DNA of 64,000 nt, taken from positions 5,208,001-5,272,000 of the forward strand of contig NC_057316.1 of NCBI RefSeq assembly GCF_000687475.1. Reading direction: 5' to 3'. Source of the stretch: Ustilaginoidea virens (lineage: Eukaryota > Ascomycota > Sordariomycetes > Hypocreales > Clavicipitaceae). Within the stretch, counting starts at the first letter, position 1. Every line of letters starts with the position of its first letter. Position numbers and translations under genes: made by a program. Of this stretch, positions 23,366-33,897 are shown one piece after another. The notes beneath the pieces were generated by a model that was not told the DNA's origin, made no database searches, and was given only the letters and a program-made list of their open reading frames with translations.

Positions 23366-24044
23366 TCATGCCCCCATTTCTCCAAGAATGCGCATGTACT
23401 GCTCCGCCTCCCTTTCCATCTCCTCCCGGGTCCTAGCCCTCCGCAGGGCATCCTCGATGCGCGGCATCCCGCCCCCCGGAACGGGCCGACGGTCTCGGTC
23501 CCACAGCGCGCCTCCCACGTTCCCGTCCTCGCTCGCCATCCGGGCGTAGATGGCGTCGGGCTGGCCGCCGACATCTCCCTCCTGCCGAGGGATAACGTGG
23601 ACGTGCAGGTGCGGAACCGTCTGCCCCGACTGCGGACCGTCCTGCACGGCGACGGTGAAGCTCCCCGAGAGCAAGTCGCCGGGCCTGGGGAAATACCTCG
23701 TGGCCAGCATGCGCTGCGTCAGCTGCACCGCGCCGAAGAGGTCTGCCGTCTCGGCGCGAGACAGGTCGGTCAGGCGCAGGTGCTGCCTCAGCGGACACAC
23801 GAGGACGTGCCCGGGCACCAGCGGCTTGAGGTTGACCAGGGCAAACGAGTGCTCCGTCGTGAGGAAGACCTGCAGGCCGAGAGTCTGCTTTCAGCGTGGT
23901 CTGCTTCTGCTTTGCCGAGCTGCTTACATTGCGGGGGAAAGGGGGGGAAAGGGGGGGAAAGGGGGGGGGGGGGCGTCTGGCCGCGTTTACCTGCTTTGTG
24001 ACCTCAAACGGGCCAAAGTGTATCGTCCTGCCGTTGGCCGCCAT
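23366..24044 (-). CDS. HNT2: HIT-family dinucleoside triphosphatase (HNT2/FHIT-like)
   Basis: Exons 24044-23991 and 23869-23366 join in frame to 185 residues. FHIT-type enzymes split ApppA-like dinucleotides. The histidine triad is PHLHVHV (His105, 107, 109). Other family features are HFGPFEVT, LTTEHSFALVNLKPLVPGHV and the C-terminal helix EEMEREAEQYMRILGEMG. The intron (23870-23990) is rich in C runs separated by TTT on the sense strand. The ATG at 24044 gives the typical FHIT start. An in-frame ATG at 24122 would add 26 residues free of acidic residues and rich in Arg, which looks like a mitochondrial presequence. The gene is divergent from AP-2 sigma. Confidence 0.92.
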
Positions 24045-24582
24045 GGCGCCGCGGGGGTGGCCTGACGAGAGGGGCCTCGCTGCTGCAAAGACGGGTTGAA
24101 GAAGCCTTTGGCACACGCGCATGCCTGATTCCCGACACGACAAAAGCTGGGGAGCTCGGGTTCAGAGCCAGCATCTACCCATCCGACGGATCTTTGCAGA
24201 CGGCAAGTCGCGGGGGAGGAGGGAACTCTGCAGCTGGGCTAATCGGACGCCGGCCTCCCGGTGACGGACGGGTGGGCTGCTGGTGCGCTATTGACTGGAA
24301 TCGGCGCCAAGGAATTACCGAGTAGTCGAGTCTGGAGACTGGGGGATACCGACGTCTTTTTTTTTTTTTTTTTTTTTTTTTTTCTTTTTGCCGAGCCGGT
24401 GTGATGATGAACGACGATGATGGCGATGGCCAGCCGGGCAGGTACGTACTCTGGGAGTTTGCTTGATTCTCCACAGCACACCAGACACATGCACTGCCTA
24501 TGCCTTCATCCCTGCCTTCGACGCCCTCCAGTCCCGCCAACCCAACATCCTCAACCGCCTCGCCTCGCCTCGCCTCGCCGCC
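24045..24582. promoter_or_regulatory. Divergent HNT2-APS2 promoter
   Basis: The two start codons lie 538 bases apart, pointing outward. The stretch includes a T run at 24358-24383 and pyrimidine-rich DNA before the APS2 start. No further gene is visible. Confidence 0.55.
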
Positions 24583-25101
24583 ATGCTCTCCTTCATCCTC
24601 ATCCAAAACCGCCAGTTCGTCCCCCCCCCCCGAACCCCCCAGCCGCCGCTCCCCCTGTCTAATCAACCCCCCCCTCCCCCCTTCCCTTTTCAAACGGCCA
24701 GGGGCAAAACCCGCCTCGCCAAATGGTACGCCCCCTACAGCGACCAAGAAAAGATCAAGCTCAAGGGCGAGGTCCACCGCCTCGTCGCGCCGCGCGACCA
24801 AAAGTACCAGTCCAACTTTGTCGAGTTCCGCAACTACAAGATTGTCTACCGCCGCTACGCGGGCCTCTTCTTCTGCGCCTGCGTCGACACCAACGACAAC
24901 GAGCTGGCGTACCTCGAGGCCATCCACTTCTTCGTCGAGGTGCTCGACTCCTTCTTCGGCAACGTGTGCGAGCTCGACCTCGTCTTCAACTTTTACAAGG
25001 TCTACGCCATCCTGGACGAGGTGTTTCTGGCGGGCGAGATTGAGGAGACGAGCAAGCAGGTCGTGCTGACCAGGCTGGAGCATCTGGACAAGTTGGAGTG
25101 A
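24583..25101 (+). CDS. APS2: AP-2 adaptor complex small subunit sigma
   Basis: Exons 24583-24614 and 24702-25101 join in frame to 143 residues, matching the family length. The sigma2 subunit is part of the AP-2 adaptor that selects cargo for clathrin-mediated endocytosis at the plasma membrane. The sequence starts [20 protein letters not shown], continues with [20 protein letters not shown] and [20 protein letters not shown], and ends [16 protein letters not shown]. The intron has an unusual body made largely of C runs, a GTTCGT donor and a GGCCAG acceptor. An unspliced frame running through it would insert a proline tract and should be ignored. The gene is convergent with IST1. Confidence 0.95.
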   Translation: MLSFILIQNRQFVPPPRTPQPPLPLSNQPPPPPFPFQTARGKTRLAKWYAPYSDQEKIKLKGEVHRLVAPRDQKYQSNFVEFRNYKIVYRRYAGLFFCACVDTNDNELAYLEAIHFFVEVLDSFFGNVCELDLVFNFYKVYAILDEVFLAGEIEETSKQVVLTRLEHLDKLE

Positions 25102-25765
25102 GACGGCGCCCGTCGGTCGCGGCCGGCCAACCTGCTCGGACCGGGCATGTCCGCGCTTCAACAGCCCAGGCCAGGCTTGCTTGGGGGCGGTAATCCGTCT
25201 GTGCTCGCTCGCCAAAAAGGGCTCGTGATTGAGGGCGTTTTACTGGCGTTGCTGCTGGGCATGGAGTGGCCGGAATACCACCAGACATTTCGCTGTTGCC
25301 ATCGCGCAATGTCGGGTTTGCCCCTGGCCGTGAACTGTGAAGAACTGACTTTCTTTCTCTCTTTCTTTCCAGAGCATAGTGTCATAAAGTGCATTGCTCA
25401 TGTTCAGGATTGTTCAATCATCATGCCGCAGGGAGCCCCCAGGGGGGGGGGGGGGCTAGACTATGATTTTGATTCTTCTATTCCCGGGTCTCCAGCAGAG
25501 AAAGTCTGGCAACGTCAGATCACTTGTAGCAAAGAACAGCTTTACCCCAAGCAGAGGGACACTTGCAGCGGAGCATGCGTCCTTTGAAGCAATCACCATA
25601 ATCTAGATGCTTCACAAGAGAAGCAGCACGTGGCAGCTTTTTGACACGAACGCTCTGTCAACGTAAAGTGCATCTGCTAAGCCGATCCCATCACAAACCC
25701 TCGAAAAGAACCCGGGGCGAGTCCAGTTCCCCCCCCCCCCCCCCCCCACTCTCGCTCTCTCCTCG
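25102..25765. other. Convergent 3' region between APS2 and IST1
   Basis: It holds both 3' flanks. A run of 14 G lies at 25442-25455, downstream of APS2. A run of 19 C lies at 25729-25747, downstream of IST1, and is G on that gene's sense strand. No gene is seen. Confidence 0.55.
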
Positions 25766-26863
25766 CTACCTTTTCTTCAATGCTGCAAACCTCCTCTCCA
25801 GATCACTGATGTCTGGAACTGCCCCATCCGGCTCGGCCCTTCCTGCAGCTTGCGCCATCTTGCCATCAGGCTTCAGCTCGACCGACCCGAGAGTGACTTT
25901 GGGGTGGATATTTTCCGTCGTCCTCCGCGGCGGCGTCACCGTGACTGGGCTTTTCGGACCAGCGAGCCCCCGCGGGGGTGTCGCCCTGTCCAGCTCCTCG
26001 TCCCCCTTTGCCAATCTCTTCTCTCGCGTCCGAGGTTCCGCCAACACCTTTTGCTCCGCTGAGCCCCCCGACCGCGGACCATGTTCATCCTCGTCATCAT
26101 CATCCTCCTCCTCGTCGGAACCGCCCATCAGTTCCCGCGGCGGCGGCGTGGTCGTCGTCCCCCTCCTTGGCCACGCCACGCCGTACGCTCTGGCAATCTC
26201 CTCCAGGTAGCCCTGCACGAGCTCGGGCTTCGGCGGCTCCACGCTCAGCTTCCTCACGACCCTTTCGTTCACCTTCCCGCCCGCGTTTTCCATTGCCGCC
26301 ATGACAAACTCCTTGCCGTACTTTTCCCCCAGGAGCTGCCGCACCGTGCCCAGCTCCTTGATCTCCGTCTTGGGCGCCGCGTAGATGATGCTCTTCACGG
26401 CTTCTTCGAGGCCCGGGTCGCATACGGGGCCCTCCATCAGCCCGGCCCGCGCTATCAGCAGCTCGCAGTACAGCTCCAGCATTTCGTGCAGCTCCGTCGT
26501 GATGTCGGATCGGATGATGTTCTCGACCCGGATGGTGGCGGAGTCGATCTTGCCGGCTTCCAGGAGCTGGGCCATGGCCCGCTGCTGAACCTTGGCCAGT
26601 TGCTCATCGCGCTTCTGGACCATGCGCAATCGCGCAATCGCCAGCTTCAGCTGCACCTTTAATCTCGTCTGCGTCACCCACGGAGGTTAGCGCCTGGTCC
26701 GCGATTGGCCTTTCCCGTCGAGGTTTTGGCAATCCCGTCACTTAGGTAGGTAGGTAGGAGGTATAGTTGACATGTGATGATCAAGTAGCGGGGTACGGAG
26801 GAGTAAGTACATAGCAAGATGGAATGTCCAAAAGCTCACCAGAATAGACGTTGCGGGGGGCAT
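25766..26863 (-). CDS. IST1: IST1-like ESCRT-III regulator
   Basis: A tiny first exon (26863-26840, eight codons, MPPATSIL) joins exon 26668-25766 in frame to give 308 residues. Ist1 is an ESCRT-III-like protein that regulates Vps4 in endosomal sorting. The N-terminal helical core starts TRLKVQLKLAIARLRMVQ and contains KIDSATIRVENIIR, LELYCELLIARAGLM and the helix ending in GVAW. A long acidic and Pro-rich linker follows. The C-terminus, DLERRFAALKKR, fits the MIT-interacting motif pattern for binding Vps4. The 171-base intron contains TAGG repeats and a TACGGAG word. The gene is convergent with APS2. Confidence 0.95.
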
Positions 26864-27796
26864 GACGGATGAAGGAGCCGGGATTTAAGCTGGGCGGTAT
26901 TGAGATATGCAGCGCAAGGGACTTTCTGCGTCCGGCCGGTGGTATTAAAAGCAGCAAAAGGTGCTGGCACTTGTTGGAAGGATGACGACGCCTTGGCCTG
27001 GGGCTAGCAACTCGAAGTGCAAGCTAATCTGGTCTGGTCTGGTCAGTCATGTTCAATGTTTATTTGACGTTCCGATGCAGGTGGTGGTGGTGCCTGTTCG
27101 GAGGGGGGTGTTGAAGGGATAAATAGTGGGGGTTCAAGATTAGATTAGCTCGAAGAAAATCAACCCTCCTACACAACACATTTTGGCCCCATGGTCAGTG
27201 GAATGAATTCAGGGGCCACTGCGCCCAGCCCCGCTGCGACCAGACTCCTCCACCCCACCCCTAGGCTAGGTAGGTAGGTATGTATGTCTGGTACGGAGTA
27301 CATGTGTTTTCATCAGTGCTGCTTCTCACAAGCATCAAATGATTTGTATGGATATAGCTCGCGGTCGCGTCGATGGATGTTTGGCAGTCGCGATTAGATT
27401 GATCGACGCATGGGCAGATCGGTCGACAGATCGATCGATTGATTGCTTGGCGCGCGGGCCGGTCGACACCAAGCAGCGGCCACAAGTGGCCCGACAGCAA
27501 GAGGCCCAAAGGAAAAGAGGATATTCATTACATTGCAGTAGGGCAGAAACGGAAACCACGACAAGGAACCGACAACGCCGCCGTGCCACAGCTGCAGCTA
27601 CGGAAAAAGACTCCTAAACAATTGATCCTTTATAGCCGGGTAACGCCTGTATCCAAAGCCTCTCTCGGTTGACTTTCTCAAGGTGTTCCAACGTTCCAAG
27701 GTGCATGCGCAAGCACACGTCCTTCTCTAGCGCGTCCCTGGCCGTCTGCGAAACCAAGTTGAACCCGCCCGGTGGCAGTGGCATGTTGAGAGGGCA
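26864..27796. other. IST1 promoter region and NMA111 3' flank
   Basis: The stretch contains TAGG repeats at about 27261-27285, a TACGGAGTA word at 27291-27305 and a GATC-rich segment near 27395-27440. No gene is supported. Confidence 0.5.
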
Positions 27797-30700
27797 TCAA
27801 TCCATGTCCGTATCTTCAACAACTGGCGGCACACCATCCACAGCCTCTCCTTGGAAAACTTGCCCCCCTTCGTATGTGACTCGCCGCCACCCGCATTCTT
27901 CGCTGCTGTCCTTGATCCATTCCATGGTCGGGAAGTAATGATCGTTCTTCTTCATCGTGATGACCCACGGCACACTATCAAAAGTGACGGCTTTGAGGCA
28001 GAAATCTGTTGCGGCTCGGGGTTAGCCGTCGAATGCCGTCTGCAAAGGAGGGAAGAGGCTAGAGGGGAGGGGAAAGGATCCAAAAGGAAAAAAAAAAAAA
28101 AAGGGGGGGGGGGGGGGGAAGTGATCCACAAGACTTACAGGTGTTGTCGGGAATCTTTCTGGTCGCGGCGATAAAAGTATCCAGGTCAGGTGTAGGCTCC
28201 CCGTTGACGTGCGTTATAAAGTTGGTAGGCGCCACTCCATACTGATAGGCTGGAGATCCGCGGATTCTGCTCGACACGTAAACCTCGCTGTGAAGCTTGC
28301 TGATCTGCTGGCGAACGGCTTGATGAGGCCGATGCAGAACAGCGCCGCAGAACGAGACAGCATGATGCGTCTCGATGTCGTCCGCTGGCACCGTAGCCAG
28401 CTGAAGACGCACTTCCTCGCACTCTCGTACAATGACGGCATCCAAGATTTCGTTTGTGTACATGACGTCAAAGTCCGAGATTGTCGTGCATACCTTGCCG
28501 TCCAGTGTCAAGATGATGTCCCCTTCTAGCAAAGAGACGGGCTGGTCGACTCGTTCAAAGGTCCTCTTGCTCACCATGAAGAGCTGGTGGTGCGATCTGT
28601 TGGCCTGCGTTACCTTCTTGATCCATTCGTCAGACACCCCCATGACAGATGCTTGCGACATCTGAATGGCACGAAACTCAACCGACAAGACGCGTAACCT
28701 GGGGGATTCGCCACTTTGAATGGTGGAGATGACGGGGAGGAGCGTGGGCGTCCCTAGTCCCAGATAGTACTCCTCGTCGCGCTGGCTGCATGGAGATCGC
28801 TCGCCGAGATAGGAGAGCCACAAGGCTTGAACGGTGCCGTCTGGGGCCACCAAAACACCGCTGTTGCACGTAGAACCAAGGTTGCTGTCGACAGTGATTG
28901 CATCCACGTTGACGGCGCGGTAGCGCGGAGCCCCGCTGTTGGCAGGAATCGCAACCGCCGTGATTTCGGTCACCGTCGTGGCACCATGCACGACACGTCC
29001 GATCCTGTTGTGGCCCAGGAAGTACGTTTTGGCTCCTTGGGTGAGATGCTCGCTGCTCAGTCTGGCACTCTTCACCGGGGCATCGACCAGAGCGGGGTCG
29101 TACTGAATAATGGCATAATTCTGAAGCGGGTGCAAGAACACAACCTTGCCTTCCACGATGATGGAGTCCGCGATGGTGACGGTGATGTCGCAGAGATCGT
29201 AGGGAACAATGGCCCGAGAGATGAGAACGAGACCTTTGTCGGCGTCAATGACGAGCCCCATTCCCCATCGCCGGTTCTTGGGGAACCCATCCAGCTTGAC
29301 CGGCATGGTGCAGTTCACGTGGACAAAACTTCGAATCAGCTCCGCAATGTCGGGGTGAGGCATGTGGTCCAGCTCGATGAAGGAGGCTGAGCGTCGCACG
29401 GGGGGCACCGGCGGCAAGGCTTCTCCCAGGTCGGTAAAGTCCCACAGGCCGCTTTCGTCATTGCGGACAGCCTGCTTCATTTTGGATGACCAGTGACGAT
29501 CCACGTACACGACGGTGGTGTTGAGCGTGTGAAGATCCCTCAGATGCTTGTACGTGACCACCACTCTTGCTTTATCCGGGATGCCCTTCAAGACGTCGAT
29601 GAAGGCGTCCAGATCGGGAACTTTCTTATGATCGATGGTCTGGATAACCCAGCCGTTATCGGTGTTATCAAACCTAAACGATCCAGCAGATTCGCACACG
29701 TACACGCCTTTGACTGCCACGGCATAGAGACGGGCCTGTTGATATGACAGGTTGTGGAAGCTGGCACCAGCCACCGAGACGAAGCGGTCGGGAGTGATGC
29801 TGTGCAGGTCTCCGACCTCAATCTCCACCTCGACATCTTCACCACCTCGCTGAAGCAGAACATGGATTTTCTTGCCCACGTTTGAGTCCATAATGTCGTC
29901 CAACTTGATGAACTGGGTAATGAGTTCTCCGTTCACCTTGACCAGGACGTCGCCCTCTTCGATTTTGCTGTCGGATGGTCCAGAAGCCAGAACAATCTCG
30001 GCAACGAGCATATTCGTCTCGTTGGGGAAGGCCTTTCGAACCTCTGCCTCCCATGCGGGAGTGAGGCCCAGTCTCCGACACTCGTCAAAAGGTTTCAACA
30101 GGAACTGACACTGAATGTCACCCCGCGTGACCGGTTTGCCTTGCTGGATGCATTGCAGTGCACGCAAAGGTCGATCCAAGGGCAGAAAGTAATCGGTCGA
30201 GGCACCGTCGGAGCGGCCACCAGCTTGCAGTGCAACGGCACATCCGTCTTTGCTGACAACCGGGCTGCCAGAGCTGCCGCCGCTGGCAGCAGCATTGGCC
30301 TGGTAGTAGCATGTGTTGAAGTCACTATACCCCTCGCCGTATTCTGGGGCATTTCGGTCGAGGCGGCTGATGACGCCTGAGAGAATGCTGAGCTTCTCAC
30401 CCGCGTCGTTACCGACGACTCGGATCTCAACGCCAACTGCACAGCCACTTATTAGCAACTCAACTTGAAGCACACAGGCTGGTTCATAACTAAATAGGGA
30501 GAGCAAGGCGAACCTTTGGCCTGATCAGGTCTCAGTTCTAATCCATCTACAAGCATGTATTTGATTGCCTTTGGGTCATAGCGCAGAATGCCAAAGTCGT
30601 GAACGGGGTCGCGATAGACTGGGTAACAATCAACTTCTTCGTGATTGTCAAAAACGCAATGGCCCCAGAAGGGGCCCGCGCCAACAACGTGTCTGTTTGT

Positions 30701-31159
30701 CAAGATATATCTGGGAGTGCGGTCAGCAATCGAGAGAAAACCTTGAATCGCAAAGAAGGGAAAGGGGAGGGGGGGGGGGGGGGGGGGCGATTCGGAGAGA
30801 TAATGGACGCACCCTCGTTCAGGGTCCACTACAAAACCCGTGGCCTCGCTCGTCAAGGCAGAGTCCGTGTCGAAAGAACAAGTCTGGCAGAAGCGAATGG
30901 CAACGACGTTCCGCACAACTTTCTGGATGGTGTCCTGCCATTCCCCCAGGCTTCCCGGCGTGCCAACGTACATGGCCGCAGCGGCGTGGATATGTTCACC
31001 CAAATCCGACTCGTCATCATATTCAACCTCGTCAACAACATCGGGTGTGTTGTCTCCCGGGGAGAGCTTGCCGTTGACGGCGCGTTTGGCAGGAGGAGAG
31101 TTGCGGGGCGAGTAGGCCGCCTTTCTCTTGCTTCTCGTCGAGGCTGCAGTTCCGTTCAT
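27797..31159 (-). CDS. NMA111: Nuclear HtrA-like serine protease NMA111
   Basis: Exons 31159-30813, 30710-30514, 30436-28139 and 28005-27797 join in frame to 1016 residues, the usual family length. Nma111 is a nuclear HtrA/Omi-type protease linked to apoptosis-like death in yeast. The trypsin-like triad is visible as His123 (TNRHVVG), Asp154 (VHDFGIL) and Ser237 (GGSSGSPV). PDZ-like regions and a second, degenerate protease-PDZ half follow, as expected. Basic clusters at the N-terminus (TRSKRK, PAKR) fit a nuclear signal. The C-terminus ends VVEDTDMD. Introns 1 and 3 contain runs of 20 and 16 C on the sense strand. The start [13 protein letters not shown] was chosen over a longer frame beginning at 31357 that lacks family features. 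Confidence 0.95.
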
Positions 31160-31858
31160 GCTGGGCAGACGCGCGGTGACGGCTTGCTCCACGTCTGAAC
31201 TTTTTTGCAACGCAAGAGGCGGAATCAGGAGATGGCCGCAGGGAAATCGACCTCGGGGTTGATATACAGCCAAGCGACAAGGATAGAAAAATCCTGGGTG
31301 AGCTTCTTCGCCGCTGGGGACACACTTGGTCAACAGCGAGGCCGGAGTGTCGCTCAACCGGGGTTCCGTTCACTGCAGCTCGTGCTTCCCGTGACGACGT
31401 TGGCGGCCACAAGGGGGTGACAATGCATACAAGCACGATGCGTCAATTCGGCAGTGCGGCAATGCGGCAATGCACTGGGGAGGAAAGGAAGAGGTGAGCG
31501 AAGGGCGGACAGGGACGGCTGGAGGATGGACATTCAGTCCATGTGATTGATGTGAGGATAGGAATAAGAGAAAATTGGAGGCTGCAAGGGTGGATCAGCC
31601 GGATGCCTGTTGTTGCAGCCAGGCCCATATTTTTCCGGGAAGGCTACATGTACAGACGTACTCCGTTCCGTAGGCTGGTGTCGACTCATCAAAGTGAACA
31701 AGTCAGCCACATGAGTCCTGCTGCGCCCAGTGCCGGCTCCTAGCAGGCCCCTTTCGGCGGTTCACATAGGCTTTCAGCGGCTGGCCGACCCAGCCAGTGC
31801 CAGTTGACGGGTACCTGGGCGAAATTCGGTGTGTGCACGTGTGTGTACGGAGGAGTAT

Positions 31859-31924
31859 GTAGTGCGTACGTAGTGCGTACGTAGTGCGTGCGTAGCGTAG
31901 CGTAGCGTAGTGTGCGTAGCGTAC
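31859..31924. repeat. GTAGTGCGTAC / GTAGC tandem repeat
   Basis: Three copies of an 11-base unit GTAGTGCGTAC (the last with one change) pass into several copies of the 5-base unit GTAGC. The 5-base unit looks like a truncated derivative. Confidence 0.85.
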
Positions 31925-32520
31925 TGCAGCACAACGGACGGGGCAGGGCAGTTCTGGTGCCAAGGGAATCATACATATCAACTGATTCAGTGTTCTCGTC
32001 CACTTCGTTACAGTATTCATGCATGATGATTCTCCAAGCCAAGAGACGAGGTATTCCTTGCAGCAGCCACAAGTCAGGGTAGACACAGAAGCAGAGCAGC
32101 CAATTCCCTGGAAACTCTTCCCACGCCAAGTCAGGGTCCGCCGACTCCGATTCCAAGCTGGGATTTCATCAAACCAATTGACACGCTCTGTCTGTTGCCT
32201 CAGCCACCACCACCGCCAACACACCCATTGACATTGACGGACGGCCACCAGCCGATCGCATCGTTCGCATTCACAGTCCACCAACCCAACCCGTTCTAGT
32301 AGAAGAGAGAAGCGTTCGGGAACGAGTCTGCTACATTTCGACTATCCGAAACCGTGTACCCACGTCTCAACATCATCTCGCACAAACGCAAAGATGGAAA
32401 TAAGAAACAGCAAATCCGTTCCATACGGAAATCCCCCGTCATTCTGACTTTGCTTGAATCTTCTCCCGGCGGATCAAGAAAATGCAACCAGGTCCCATTG
32501 TAGCAAGAGTTTGCCAATCC

Positions 32521-32583
32521 CAGTCGTGCCAGTCGTGCCAGTCCAGCCAGTCGTGCCAGTCCAGCCAGTCGTGCCAGTCCAGC
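32521..32583. repeat. Nonamer tandem repeat alternating CAGTCGTGC and CAGTCCAGC
   Basis: Seven head-to-tail nonamers are visible. After the first two they alternate, so the higher-order unit is 18 bases. It lies 30-90 bases past the stop codon of the Myb-like gene, probably in its 3' untranslated region. Confidence 0.9.
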
Positions 32584-32612
32584 CGGTCCAACCCCGTCCG
32601 TCGAGTTCAGCT

Positions 32613-33211
32613 TCAGATTTCTCCATCGCTCTCACCATGCCCGTCGTCACCTTTGCAGCCAACCTCACCCTCCAGCGCTCTACTCCTGGCTTTCTTCGCC
32701 GAGCCCCCCGCAGACTTGGCTGTCGTCGCGTCAGCCTCATTCGCAAGCCCCCTCGCAAAGCGGGCAGCTACACGGGGCAACAACAACTCACCAGGGCCCC
32801 GTTTCTTTGGCGTCGCCTTGATGGGCAGCTCGTCGTCGTCTTCCACATACTCGCCGTCCACCTGATCGGCAACGGACTTCGACTTGGTCGGTAGCTTCTT
32901 ACGAGCTGCGGGAACCATGTCATGTCAGCTAGCCCTCGTCGCAAAAAAAAAACACACGTAGAATGGGGATCTGAAAGGGCCCTCCCGCACGCGAAGGCTT
33001 ATTGACCGGCGTGGCATCGCCATTCTCCTGCTCCATCTCGGCGATGGTCTTGTTTATCTTAGTCCACATGTTCTGCAGGGACTTGGGCGTTCGGCCCGGC
33101 ATGTTGATCTTCTGCCAGCTAATTGCTTTGCCGTCCTGACGCAACTGCGCCACGATGCGTAACAGAAACTGGTACTGCACTCAGTTAGGGCCACGTTCGT
33201 CTCCCACGAAA

Positions 33212-33242
<31 letters not shown>

Positions 33243-33327
33243 AAGCGGAAAGTGTCCTGTTGCTCACCTTTGCTTCCTCGGTCCAAGGAAGGCTTTTGGC
33301 TTCAGAAGTAGACGCAGACGAGTCCAT
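32613..33327 (-). CDS. Small Myb/SANT-like domain protein
   Basis: Four exons (33327-33268, 33174-32991, 32905-32792, 32719-32613) join in frame to 154 residues. The first exon ends SLPWTEEAK. The second continues YQFLLRIVAQLRQDGKAISW and PGRTPKSLQNMWTKINKTI. Together these form a Myb/SANT-like helix set of the small fungal type. The rest is charged and disordered, with basic KKRGP and SAKKARSR segments. The function is unknown; DNA or chromatin binding is inferred from the fold only. Intron 1 contains an uninterrupted run of 28 G on the + strand, so C on the sense strand, between the donor and the branch point. Four exons for 154 residues is unusually fragmented for this window. Confidence 0.8.
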
Positions 33328-33897
33328 GGTTCAAGACGGCTTCAAGACGGCTTCAAGGTAAGGGCGATTCAGTGTGCTTGTTTTGTCGGCTGCGACGGAG
33401 CTTGACGTTGAAAAGTAGTGAAATAGCAGGATTGGGCACAAGCGTAGAATTGTGAGACGAAAGAAGCCTATTTATATACAGGCGTTGGATTCCTTGTCTG
33501 GTGGCTGGCGTCGAGGTGAGCGGAAAGTGAGCGGAAGAGTGAGAGCCCGATTCATCAACTCACCGTCCTTTTTTTTCGTCTGCTTCTTCTACGTCTTGCA
33601 AAGCGCCCTCATCCTAGCACGGTGCCTCAGTTTAGGTGCGCATACAATAGATAGAACTTGCTAGTTACCGTTGATATCCTAGGTGCCCGTCATCGTCGTA
33701 CGTCCGATCCCACAGAGCACGACACCTCGCATGTCATGGAAGTAGACAAAACACCCAGCAACCTGAATGCAAGAGATAAATGATGCGGGTATCGCTTATC
33801 GAGGAGATGAGAAAAGGCGGCGCTTAAAGCATATCACTCGTCGGAGGGATGCTCTGTCAAAAAAAAAAAAAAAAAAATCCCCCCCAACCCCCCTTCC
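33328..33897. other. Myb-like gene promoter and J-protein 3' flank
   Basis: The stretch contains an A run and C runs at 33859-33895, next to the J-protein stop codon. No gene is supported. Confidence 0.5.

Larger units (their letters stand above)
31160..32612. other. NMA111 promoter and 3' flank of the Myb-like gene
   Basis: This 1.45 kb stretch has a CGGCAATG repeat near 31445-31475, two TACGGAG words (31658-31666, 31845-31858), the GTAGTGCGTAC repeat (31859-31924) and a nonamer repeat (32521-32583). No gene is supported. Confidence 0.5.

Noticed and set aside
24175..25215. 346-codon open frame opposite APS2
   Set aside because: It is an antisense shadow of AP-2 sigma and includes a poly-Lys run created by the T tract at 24358-24383.
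31160..31357. 66-residue upstream extension of NMA111
   Set aside because: It lacks the basic nuclear-type character of the family start, and the ATG at 31159 gives the expected [13 protein letters not shown] beginning.
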